NCBI GenBank assembly: GCA_016234525.1
Contig: JACRBK010000662.1
Coordinates: 1-7,961, forward strand
Source of the DNA: Chloroflexota bacterium
GTDB taxonomy: Bacteria > Chloroflexota > Anaerolineae > Aggregatilineales > Aggregatilineaceae
Reading direction: 5' to 3'
DNA: 7,961 nt
Shown: one piece after another, positions 1 through 7,200 of the stretch
Layout of the letters: each line of letters starts with the position of its first letter
Numbering within the stretch: the stretch's first letter is position 1
Program-made: the position numbers and the translations under genes
The notes under the pieces: generated by a model
What the model was told of the DNA's origin: nothing
The model's database searches: none
Seen by the model: the letters and a program-made list of their open reading frames with translations, nothing else

Positions 1-2
1 CA

Positions 3-569
3 GTCTGGATTCCGGCAGCGATTGGGATAGCGCTGGGGCTGGATCGGCTGCGGCGGGCGGGGAAGATCGCCGCCGGGGTACTGCTGGCGGTGCTGCTCAC
101 ATCACAATCGGGCAGTGTCTTGATCGAGGCGGGCAGCGAGAGAGGCCTCTCGCCGCATTTGATCACCCGGCTGCGCACCTCACCTGAGGCCGATACCGCC
201 CTGCTCGACTTTTTACACGAACAGGGTTATGCCTATGGTTACGCGAGTTATTGGACCTCATTCCGGCTGATCTTCCGTTCTCATGAGGCCGTGATCTTTG
301 ATACGGCACTGCCCTACGACGATAAAGGTTATCAGGCCGGGAATAACCGTTATCTGCCCTACCGTGATCAAGTCGCTGGGGCGGATCGTGTGGTGTGGGT
401 GACGCAGAACTTCCCCGCCCTGGATGATCTGATCGCGCAGGAGTTAGCGCGGGCGCATATCGAATACCAGACCCACGACTTTGGCCCTTATCGCGTTTAT
501 TATGAGTTTTCGCGGCGTGTTGCCCCTTCTGATCTAAACCTGGATTACAGCGGCTCGTTGAAGCGCTGA
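3..569 (+). CDS. C-terminal part of a GT39/ArnT-like membrane glycosyltransferase (5' truncated)
   Basis: The frame is open from the left edge, so the start and catalytic part lie outside the window; 188 residues are visible. The first ~35 residues are hydrophobic with a short Arg-rich turn (DRLRRAGK), like the last membrane helices of a polytopic protein. A soluble tail of ~150 residues follows. It holds a motif of the type YGYASYWTSFRLIF (near residues 78-91) and later NRYLPYRDQVAGADRV. From memory, this tail style (gYa.YWt.yrL.f...e.vi, then RY.PYr..V..a) occurs at the end of many Chloroflexota and actinobacterial GT-C proteins of the PMT/GT39 class, which transfer sugars from polyprenyl-phosphate donors on the outer face of the membrane. 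The GTG at 90 is an internal Val codon and not a convincing start, because coding sequence continues upstream of it. The stop overlaps the convergent VOC gene. The family call is inference from the tail alone. Confidence 0.6.
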   Translation, partial: VWIPAAIGIALGLDRLRRAGKIAAGVLLAVLLTSQSGSVLIEAGSERGLSPHLITRLRTSPEADTALLDFLHEQGYAYGYASYWTSFRLIFRSHEAVIFDTALPYDDKGYQAGNNRYLPYRDQVAGADRVVWVTQNFPALDDLIAQELARAHIEYQTHDFGPYRVYYEFSRRVAPSDLNLDYSGSLKR

Positions 570-916
570 ATCTCAATGAGATAACCGTTGGGATCATGCA
601 GAAAACAGTGGTAAATGTTGTACTTCGGGCTGAGGCTCGGCGGCTGCTCGAACTTCAACCCCTTTTCGCTTAACTGGTAAAACCAGCCATCGACATCTTG
701 TGTGACCAGAGTCAAGATCACCCCATGCGGCAGGTCAAGCGTATTCGCCTGCTGGCAAAAGCCAATATATCCCTGGTCGCCCACGCGATAAATACGGCAG
801 TCGCCCTGATCGCGGGCCAGTGTCAGGCCGATCACATTTTCATAAAATTGGGCGGTGGCATTGAGATCGCGCGTGTACAAAAAAGTGATAGGGTAATCAA
901 GCGCGGGAGTGGACAT
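545..916 (-). CDS. VOC (glyoxalase/bleomycin-resistance fold) family protein
   Basis: A complete 123-residue frame, the usual size for a one-domain VOC protein with two beta-alpha-beta-beta-beta modules. Module one opens with ITFLYTRDLNATAQFYENVIGL (residues 10-31), the classic start with Asp-Leu, then FY, then GL. Module two holds TLVTQDVDGWFYQLSEKG (69-86). It ends in FLHDPNGYLIEIQRF (105-119), where Glu115 is the expected last metal ligand. The residue seven before Asp17, where glyoxalase I has its first His ligand, is Ile10, and no His sits at the expected start of module two. Metal-dependent glyoxalase I activity is therefore doubtful, and substrate and reaction cannot be named. ATG at 916 is well supported by AGGAGAC at 924-930, 7 nt upstream. 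It lies downstream of the WD40 gene on the same strand across a 217-bp gap, so co-transcription is possible but not shown. Cytoplasmic, with no signal peptide. Confidence 0.88.
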   Translation of the reverse strand: MSTPALDYPITFLYTRDLNATAQFYENVIGLTLARDQGDCRIYRVGDQGYIGFCQQANTLDLPHGVILTLVTQDVDGWFYQLSEKGLKFEQPPSLSPKYNIYHCFLHDPNGYLIEIQRFNEPL

Positions 917-923
917 AAATTCA

Positions 924-930
924 GTCTCCT
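924..930 (-). promoter_or_regulatory. Ribosome binding site of the VOC gene
   Basis: Read on the minus strand this is AGGAGAC, a near-perfect Shine-Dalgarno sequence 7 nt before the ATG at 916. It fixes the start of the VOC gene. Confidence 0.75.
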
Positions 931-1054
931 ACTAAAAAGCATTATTATCCCGTTTAATCCGCTCATAAATTTACCCCACATTGAAGCAGCGAACAAAACG
1001 TTGTGAGAAACAATCTACGCATTTTCTACTGTCTGACTTTTATGGTGCGCGAAT

Positions 1055-1096
1055 AATACAGCGCGGACAGCAGGTCGCCACAGCCCGCGCCGTATT
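1055..1096 (-). terminator. Imperfect hairpin in the spacer downstream of the WD40 gene
   Basis: AATAC-a-GCGCGG (1055-1066) pairs with CCGCGC-c-GTATT (1085-1096): 11 pairs with one mismatch around an 18-nt loop. It lies ~40 nt past the WD40 stop on the minus strand and ahead of the VOC gene, where a terminator could sit. No U-tract follows it in either direction, so it is not a standard intrinsic terminator. It may instead protect an mRNA end or be chance in a GC-rich patch. The rest of the 917-1133 spacer shows no gene and no clear promoter that I can defend. Confidence 0.25.
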
Positions 1097-1133
1097 TCGG
1101 ATCACAGAGTTTCGCTGATTTGCGTCGAACCGT

Positions 1134-2504
1134 CTACTTAGAGCAGACTTGTGGTTCTGCGAAAGGCCCCCCTGTTACGGTGGCCTGGTAGCTGCTCAGG
1201 AAATAATCATTCGTACTTATATCCAGTATCCAGGTCGCTTCAATGTGATATTGGTGGCCAGTCTCTGGAAAAGTTCGAGTTTCAGTCAGGGTATGAGTTT
1301 CGGATCGCCCATCACTGGCAAGCGCCGTGTCTTCGTTGGAAGTTGACTGGACCTGTAATGGATCCTCACAAGTGAAGTCAATATACAGATAATCGACATC
1401 GATACCCATAAATATCTCGCCACATGTGATCGAACATTCCTGCGAAGTCGAAGAACCAGGGGAATCTGGCGCAGTCGGTTCAACAGCATCCCGATCTATT
1501 CCCCAAACATCGACATATCCATACTGCCCGGTGGCGATCAATTTACCATCGGGACTGAATTTGACATCACTGACCCGGTTGCCTGTTTCCAGGTATGAAA
1601 TCTCTTCGCCTGTGGCGACATCCCATAAGTAGACTGTCTCATCGATTTTGTTCCCGGTGGTTCCTCCACTGGATGCCAGGATTCGACCATAGGGGCTAAA
1701 AGACAGACCATTAATCCAGGCGATATGGCTTTGCAATACGCTGCGCTGTGTTCCTTGAGCAATATCCCACAGGCGAACCGTGGTGTCGCTGCCACCCGAA
1801 GCGAGAATACTGCCGTCAATGTTAAAAGCGAGTGTTTCAACACTGAGATAATGCCCGGTTAATACCTGTTTTTGTTCACCGGTGGTTAGGTCCCATAAAC
1901 AGATTAGGCCGTCTCCACCTGCTGAGGCTAACAAGTCTCCGGCGGGGCTGAACGCAATATCGGCGACATACCCGGTATGGCCTTCCAGAACAAAAACGGT
2001 TTCATGTGTGGCGACGCTCCACACCCATACTTTGTTATCGGCCTCTCCTGCTGCGATCAAAGTGCCATCAGGGCTAAAAGCGACACTGTTAATCCAACCG
2101 GTAGGGCCGGTGAAAGTGTAAAGTTCTTCTCCGGTGGCGACATTCCACAGGCGTACTGTGCTGTCATACGCGCCGGAGGCAAGCATAGAACCATTAGGGC
2201 TAAAAGCGACACTCCATACACTGTCTGTATGCCCCACTAACTCGATCATTTCTTCAGTTTCCAGGTCATACAGCCGGATCAAACGATCAAGCAGCCCAAC
2301 AGCCAGCATTTTACTATCTGGACTAAAGGCTAAGGCGTTTTCACGATAGGCATTATTATCTGGTTGGGTGGCTACCTCAAATTCATACAGCAGGGTAATT
2401 TCATCCGCGTTTTCCGGCATAATAATGGGACGGCTGGTTTCTTGAGCAAAAACAGGGGACAATCCCAGGCAGACTAAAATCAAAATAAGGCCGACTTTTC
2501 TCAT
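1134..2504 (-). CDS. Secreted WD40-repeat beta-propeller protein with Cys-containing C-terminal domain
   Basis: A complete 456-residue protein. Residues 1-20 (MRKVGLILIL, then VCLGLSPVFA) form a Sec signal peptide with a likely cut after VFA; there is no lipobox. Seven WD40 repeats follow at about 53-84, 91-124, 133-165, 175-206, 217-248, 259-296 and 308-335. Each has the pattern GH-x(n)-V-xx-(V/L/I)-AFSPdG-xx-LASG-xx-D-xx-V-x-LWd-xx-TGe. Seven repeats are enough for one closed propeller. The Trp-Asp end is variable (LYDL, LWNV, VWSV, LWDL, LWDI, LWDV, VWGI). A Pro/Ser linker (342-355) leads to a ~100-residue C-terminal domain with Cys357, 361, 379 and 454, rich in Thr and aromatic residues, which I do not recognise. 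Propellers of this type are binding scaffolds, so no enzymatic role can be given. ATG 2504 is preferred because it heads the signal peptide and has GAGGG at 2515-2519, 10 nt away. Its base composition is more A+T-rich than that of its neighbours. Confidence 0.93.
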   Translation of the reverse strand: MRKVGLILILVCLGLSPVFAQETSRPIIMPENADEITLLYEFEVATQPDNNAYRENALAFSPDSKMLAVGLLDRLIRLYDLETEEMIELVGHTDSVWSVAFSPNGSMLASGAYDSTVRLWNVATGEELYTFTGPTGWINSVAFSPDGTLIAAGEADNKVWVWSVATHETVFVLEGHTGYVADIAFSPAGDLLASAGGDGLICLWDLTTGEQKQVLTGHYLSVETLAFNIDGSILASGGSDTTVRLWDIAQGTQRSVLQSHIAWINGLSFSPYGRILASSGGTTGNKIDETVYLWDVATGEEISYLETGNRVSDVKFSPDGKLIATGQYGYVDVWGIDRDAVEPTAPDSPGSSTSQECSITCGEIFMGIDVDYLYIDFTCEDPLQVQSTSNEDTALASDGRSETHTLTETRTFPETGHQYHIEATWILDISTNDYFLSSYQATVTGGPFAEPQVCSK

Positions 2505-2580
2505 GATTTTCTTTCCCTCAAAACATCCTCAATACGATAATTTCTATTATTAAGGCGGTTTAGCTGAAGGGCAAACCAAA

Positions 2581-2609
2581 AAATTAGGGGGATATGCCCA
2601 TTGGGACAA
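2581..2609 (-). promoter_or_regulatory. Possible promoter of the WD40 gene
   Basis: On the minus strand, TTGTCC (2604-2609) and TAATTT (2581-2586) are separated by exactly 17 bp, which would give a leader of ~70 nt before the ATG at 2504. The matches to the sigma-70 consensus are only 4/6 and 3/6, and the region is A+T-rich, so a chance match is quite possible. Confidence 0.22.
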
Positions 2610-2698
2610 ACTCGCGTTTTCTACCAAAAGACTGCCGGTCTTGCCATTGTTTTTGTTGATAGTGTCTACTCGGGATGAAGTTATCCCTTGTTTATTAA

Positions 2699-2737
2699 AC
2701 TCATAAGCTCAGAGTTTATAGGACTCATAAGTTCAGA
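2699..2737. repeat. 15-bp direct repeat, possible operator
   Basis: ACTCATAAGCTCAGA at 2699-2713 recurs as ACTCATAAGTTCAGA at 2723-2737: 14 of 15 identical, 24 bp apart, a little over two helical turns. The first copy overlaps an inverted repeat TAAACTC (2696-2702) / GAGTTTA (2712-2718). Just downstream, TAAAC (2739-2743) / GTTTA (2751-2755) flanks the palindrome CTGATCAG. Paired sites like these fit a dimeric regulator acting on the M20 gene or the divergent WD40 gene. This is inferred from position and symmetry only. Confidence 0.4.
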
Positions 2738-2797
2738 ATAAACCTGATCAGTTTAATTGTTAACCTTTCATTCGGATTTCTGATAGTCGGATCGTGT

Positions 2798-2803
2798 TAT
2801 ACT
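2798..2803 (+). promoter_or_regulatory. Possible -10 element of the M20 gene
   Basis: TATACT matches the -10 consensus at 5 of 6 positions, but no good -35 is found 16-18 bp upstream (GATTTC lies at 17 bp). Transcription would begin near 2810. That leaves ~25 nt of leader before ATG 2835, but only ~7 nt before the alternative GTG 2817, and so favours the ATG start. Confidence 0.35.
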
Positions 2804-2834
2804 GGGCCTAAAGTTTGTGCATCGAGAAAAAACG

Positions 2835-4088
2835 ATGTTATCACCTTTGTTCGCTCAGCTTGATACGATCATCGACCACCAGCGCGAGATGCAGATCGCG
2901 TTTTTGCAGCGATTGGTTCAGACTCGCAGCGCCAACCCCTACACGCCGGAGCGCTCTGATCCTGCTGATCCTATCGAGTACGAGGTAGCGCATTTGATTC
3001 ATGCCGAACTGGAACGGATCGGTTTATCCCCTGAATTTCAAGGCGTGTCGCCGCAGCGCCCCAACGTGATCGCCCGTTTGCCGGGCCGCGAGTCCCGCCG
3101 GGCGCTGATCCTCAATGGACACATGGATACAGTGATGCCCAGCCCCTTTTGGACGAACGACCCGTTCGCCGGAGAAATAACCGAAGGGCGGTTGTATGGA
3201 TTAGGGGCGCTGGATATGAAAGCTTCGCTCAGCCTGTTTGTATTTGCGGCGCGGGCGCTGGTCGAAGCTGGCGTGCGGCTGCGCGGCGATTTGATCCTGA
3301 CTTTTGTGGTGGACGAAGAACCTGGCGCGTGTTCGCCGTTTGGATCATCCTACCTGTTGGATCACGGCCTGACAGCCTCCGCCGCCATTGTTGCAGAGCC
3401 AATGAATCAGAATGTGACCATCGGGCATCGCGGCGGTTATCGTTTTAAGCTCACGGTACGGGGCGAAGCCGCTCATACCGGCCTGACTGCCTGGGAACGC
3501 CGCGAACAAGGCAAGAATGGGATCACAGATATGGCGCGGGTGATCACAGCGCTGCAAGACCTGGCGATTCCCTACCAGGAAACACCTGCCTTTCTGGGTC
3601 GCCGCCCGGTTTTTACGTTTCCTACCTTGATCCAGGGCGGGACATCGATCAACACCGTGCCGGATGAGTGTACAGCGTATGGGGATGTGCGCCTGCTGCC
3701 CGGCGCGGACGCTGAGATGGTCGAGCAGTTGATCCGTACCCGCTTAGCGGCTCTCGATGACCTGGATTACACCCTGGAGAAGTTATTATTCGTCCCAGCC
3801 GTGGAGATCGCACCCGATGAGCCAATCGCGCAGATTTTAGCGCGTCACACGGCAGAGATCACCGGACAGCCCCCGACCCTGTTAGGCTGCGGCCCCTGGA
3901 ATGACGGCTGGATGTTTATCACACGCGGGATTCCGGCGATCTGCGGTTTTGGCCCGAATGGGGCGGGGGTACACAGCCCGGATGAATATGTCGAACTGGA
4001 CAGCCTGATCGAAACGACGCGCCTTTTTGTGCGTGGAATCGTAGAGTATTTAGAACCTGATGAGCCTGATCCGGCCATCCAACCATAA
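2835..4088 (+). CDS. M20 family metallopeptidase (ArgE/DapE/ACY1/CPG2-type deacylase)
   Basis: 417 residues from ATG 2835, a normal family length. The di-zinc hydrolase motifs are all present: NGHMDTV with His96 and Asp98; GLGALDMKA with bridging Asp127; DEE with general base Glu161 and metal ligand Glu162; AEP with Glu188; and GAGVHSPDE with His380. Spacing agrees with carboxypeptidase G2-like enzymes. The dimerisation (lid) domain runs from about 196 to 310 and carries GEAAHTG. Members hydrolyse amide bonds in N-acyl amino acids, small peptides or related substrates in the cytoplasm. ArgE, DapE and amidohydrolase relatives cannot be separated here, so no symbol is given. The usual GRGA before DMK reads GLGA, and the late S/T-D-A motif reads WNDGWM. 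An in-frame GTG at 2817 would add six residues (MHREKT). ATG 2835 is preferred because GAGAAAA (2824-2830) precedes it and the possible -10 sits too close to the GTG. No signal peptide. Confidence 0.93.
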   Translation: MLSPLFAQLDTIIDHQREMQIAFLQRLVQTRSANPYTPERSDPADPIEYEVAHLIHAELERIGLSPEFQGVSPQRPNVIARLPGRESRRALILNGHMDTVMPSPFWTNDPFAGEITEGRLYGLGALDMKASLSLFVFAARALVEAGVRLRGDLILTFVVDEEPGACSPFGSSYLLDHGLTASAAIVAEPMNQNVTIGHRGGYRFKLTVRGEAAHTGLTAWERREQGKNGITDMARVITALQDLAIPYQETPAFLGRRPVFTFPTLIQGGTSINTVPDECTAYGDVRLLPGADAEMVEQLIRTRLAALDDLDYTLEKLLFVPAVEIAPDEPIAQILARHTAEITGQPPTLLGCGPWNDGWMFITRGIPAICGFGPNGAGVHSPDEYVELDSLIETTRLFVRGIVEYLEPDEPDPAIQP

Positions 4089-4100
4089 CCCTCATTTGGT

Positions 4101-4128
4101 CTTCTGGACAATCTGTTATATCCTGAAG
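4101..4128 (+). terminator. Weak hairpin after the M20 gene
   Basis: CTTC-t-GGA (4101-4108) pairs with TCC-t-GAAG (4121-4128), a 7-bp stem with one T-T mismatch and a 12-nt loop, starting 13 nt after the M20 stop. There is no U-tract, so termination here is only a possibility. Confidence 0.2.
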
Positions 4129-4152
4129 GGACATAACTTGAGGATCACAGGC

Positions 4153-4182
4153 TTCCGCACAAAAGTTCTATTGTGCTATAAT
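4153..4182 (+). promoter_or_regulatory. Extended -10 promoter of the FtsK-like gene
   Basis: TGCTATAAT at 4174-4182 is a perfect extended -10 (TG-n-TATAAT). The best -35 is weak: TTCCGC at 4153-4158 with an 18-bp spacer, as expected for extended -10 promoters, which tolerate a poor -35. Transcription would begin near 4189, leaving a ~53-nt leader before ATG 4242. The large gene therefore probably has its own promoter rather than depending on the M20 gene. Confidence 0.6.
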
Positions 4183-4230
4183 CTAAGAATAATGTGTTAG
4201 ATCAACCCAGCCTTAGCTGATAAGTCGGAC

Positions 4231-4235
4231 AGGTG
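4231..4235 (+). promoter_or_regulatory. Ribosome binding site deciding the start of the FtsK-like gene
   Basis: AGGTG lies 7 nt before ATG 4242. An in-frame TAA at 4221-4223 closes the frame just upstream, so the only other candidate start is GTG 4233, which lies inside this site and has no Shine-Dalgarno sequence of its own. Confidence 0.5.
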
Positions 4236-4241
4236 CGAGAT

Positions 4242-7200
4242 ATGGCATTTTCACGCAGACCGCCCAACGATGACGACGACGACAACGAGCGTCCTGATCC
4301 CCCACGCTGGTCCAGCCGGCCCCCAGGCGATGAACCGGGACGCCCTGCGTCTCGGTTTGGCAGCGACCGCCCTGGCACACGCGATTCAGAATCGGGTGAT
4401 GACTTCGGTTTTGTCCGTGATCGCCTGGGACCCAGCCGCCGTCCAGGGACTCCGCCAGATGAACCGAAAGACGAAGGCGGAGGTCTGGTAGGGGGTCTCT
4501 TCCGGCGCAGCAAAAAAGAAGACGATAAAGATGCGCCGCCGCCCCGATCCGGTTCAAAACCGGTCACCGGTTCTCGACCCGCGCCCTCAGCAGGGCGACC
4601 CGTGCCCCCGACAGCAGGCCGATCCTCGACACCAGCAGGTGGGGCGAGAGGCGATTCGGCTGACGATGAGAAAAAAGGCCGTTTCGGCTTTTTGGGCCGA
4701 GGCAGCAAAGATGCAGACAAAGACGAGCCTCCTGGTCGTTCTTCATCAACTCGGCGCAGCCCATTTTTGAGCAGCGCCAAAGACGACGACCCGCCGCCGC
4801 GCAGCGGTTCCTCTTTGCGCGATTCACAACGCGCCGCCGGAAAAACCGGCCCGCTGCCCAGCCGCCCTGGCCTGGGTGGGGATGATGAGAATCGATCCGG
4901 CCCGGCTTTCCGGCCCGGTGGCAGCAGCACTCCCAACCGTTTTGGTGGAGCGGGTGGCGCAGGCAGCCCGACCGATCGCCCTGGGAGTTATGGATCACGC
5001 CCTGGCGTGCCGGATCGGGATGCTGACAAAGATCAACCCGGCGGAGGCCGTCCGGCGTTTGGGGCAGGCCGTTCACCGTTTGGAACACGACCCGGCAGCG
5101 CCGACGATGATGATAAAGATCCGCCCGGTGGAGGTCGCCCGGCGTTTGGGGCAGGCCGCTCGCCGTTTGGAACACGCCCCGGCAGCACCGATGATGATGA
5201 TAAAGATCCACCCGGTGGAGGCCGTCCCCCATTCGGAACACGCCCCGGCGCGGATCGCAGCAACCAACCTGGCACAGGAGATCGGCCCGGCACGGGTCCT
5301 GCTCGTTTTGGTGGGGCAGGCGGTACAGGTGGTTCGACGGATCGCCCCGGTGGTTTTGGAACACGCCCCGGCGCCGATCGCGATCAACCCGGCACAGGAG
5401 ATCGGCCTGGCGCTGGTCCTGCTCGTTTTGGTGGAGCGGGTGGCACGGGTGGTTCGACCGATCGCCCTGGTAGTTTTGGAACACGCCCCGGCGCCGATCG
5501 GGATCAGCCCGGCTCAGGAACCTCACGTTTTGGTGGAGCAGGTGGCACAGGTGGTCCGGCGGATCGCCCTGGTAGTTTTGGAACACGCCCCGGCGCCGAT
5601 CGGGATCAACCCGGCGCAGGAGATCGATCCGGTTCAGGCACCTCGCGTTTTGGTGGGGCCGGGGGAATCGGTGGGACGGGTAGTTCAAACAGCGCCGCTG
5701 ATCGCACAGGCAGCTTCGGATCACGCCCCGGTGCGTTAGGCGATAGAGGTGATACAGGGGCGGGCTTAGGTCAGCGCTCCTCATCATCGCAGACTCGCGG
5801 GTTCCCCAGCCGTCCCCTGGGGAGAGAAGAAGAGAAAAAAGATGAACCGCGCAAATCTCGCTTAGGCGGGTTGTTGGGACGTGGCAAAGAAGAGAAAAAA
5901 GACGACAAGAAACAGGATAAACGCGCCAGCGCTAAAACATCGTCCACCCCGACGGCTCAACCCCGTTTTGGCGGCGGAACGGCCAGTTCGACGCTGGATA
6001 AACGCCGCAGCACGACTACTGACACTTTTGGTACGGCGACAGATGCCAGGGGGCGCGGCCAGACGGCTGCGCCTGGGCGCGGAGCGGATAAAACCGCCAC
6101 CGGAACGACCCGGCGCGCTGTTCCTGCGTCGTCGGTCTCGCGTGAAAAAGCCAAACCGCTGCCCGGCCAACAAAGAAGCGCCCTCACGGTTCACCAGGGC
6201 CTTGACTTTGAGCGCCGGATTGACCTGATCGGCGTGACGCTGTTGGGCTTTGCGCTGGTGTCGTTTTTTGCGGTGATTCCCTCCATCACCTTAGGTTTGC
6301 TGCCCGAACCCCACAGCGGCGCGATTGGCGCGATCAACCATCTGCTTTCGCAGATGTTCGGCTGGGGCAAAGTCGTCTGGCCGTTGATCGCGGGCGGGCT
6401 GGGCATCTGGTTGATGCGGGAGAGTTTCGCCGAACGGGGCTTTGAACTGGACTTTTTCCGCATTGTTGGGATGATTCTGCTGTATACCTGTCTCCTGACC
6501 TGGATTCAGATGTTCGAATTGGTAAACGATTCCGCGCCGACCGTGGAGCAGTTTAAGCCGATTTCCTATGACCTGGCTGTAGGCCAGGGGCAGGGCGGCG
6601 GTTGGTTGGGGCATACGATTTACGTGTTTCTGCTCGGCCAGCTTCTCGACTGGGGGACGCTCTCGGTGCTGTTGGCATGGCTGGTGATGTCGCTCATGCT
6701 CACCTTTGACCTGTCGTTGGTCGAATTAGGGGGATATGTGGCGGCAGCGCTGGCGGTGTTCACAATTTCTGAAGAACAACGCACCCGCAAACGGGTAGCG
6801 CGCGAAGCCCTGGCGGATGAATTTAAAGCCACGATGCGTCCCCCTGAAAAGGAGGGTGCGCAGACGGTTTTGCCAGGGATAACCACCACCGTCGAGACTC
6901 CGGCGGTAGGCAAGCGTGGAGGGGCGGCTGCTCGTGCTGCCGCGCCTACTACTGCTACGGCGCCTGATCTGCCCGCCGTTGGACGGCGTGGACCTGCCGC
7001 GCCTGCTGGCGACCCTCTCGCGCCGGCGGCGCCTGTTCCGGCTTCACCTGAACCGGTCCGCCCGGCTTTGGGAGAATCACCTCAAATGCCGCCCGTTCGA
7101 TCCGGCCCGGTGATTAACCGGCGTACCGGTGGGTTTAATGGCGAAAGCACCGATGAAGTGCTGCCTGGGCGCGACCGCGCGGCAGAAGGAACAGGCCCAT

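Larger units (their letters stand above)
2505..2834. other. Divergent intergenic region between the WD40 and M20 genes
   Basis: A 330-bp A+T-rich spacer between two divergently transcribed genes. I find no convincing ORF or RNA gene in it. It holds a 15-bp direct repeat (2699-2713, 2723-2737), a 7-bp inverted repeat (2696-2718), an 8-bp palindrome CTGATCAG (2744-2751) and possible promoters on both strands. The cluster of symmetric elements at 2696-2755 lies 43-102 bp upstream of the proposed M20 -10 element, where regulators commonly bind. Confidence 0.6.

Noticed and set aside
163..597. 144-residue minus-strand open frame opposite the GT39-like tail
   Set aside because: The plus-strand frame carries recognisable family motifs; this one is Arg/Pro-rich with none.
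1134..2504. DNA-level repeats (e.g. GGGCTAAAAGCGACACT at 2071-2087 and 2197-2213) considered as a separate repeat element
   Set aside because: The 126-bp step equals one 42-residue WD40 blade; it is explained by the propeller repeats.
2628..2654. Small hairpin AAGAC-n5-GTCTT followed by a T-run, resembling a terminator
   Set aside because: The stem is only 5 bp, the T-run is ~8 nt away, and no plus-strand gene reads into it; likely chance in an A+T-rich spacer.
4202..4936. 244-residue minus-strand open frame
   Set aside because: Pro/Arg/Ser-rich antisense reading of the disordered N-terminus of the 4242-7961 gene, with no domain of its own.
5028..5720. Regular repeats considered as a CRISPR array or non-coding satellite
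   Set aside because: All periods are multiples of three, there are no unique spacers, and the frame stays open through every unit, so this is coding repeat expansion.
4876..5739. 287-residue plus-strand open frame rich in Ala/Val/Ile, looking like a membrane-friendly repeat protein
   Set aside because: It is the alternate-frame reading of the same in-frame tandem repeats; it begins inside the larger gene with no Shine-Dalgarno sequence of note and stops where the repeats end.
4564..5787. 407-residue minus-strand open frame over the repeat region
   Set aside because: Shadow of the plus-strand repeat-rich gene: compositionally repetitive, no recognisable domain, and entirely opposite a frame with a membrane domain and its own promoter.
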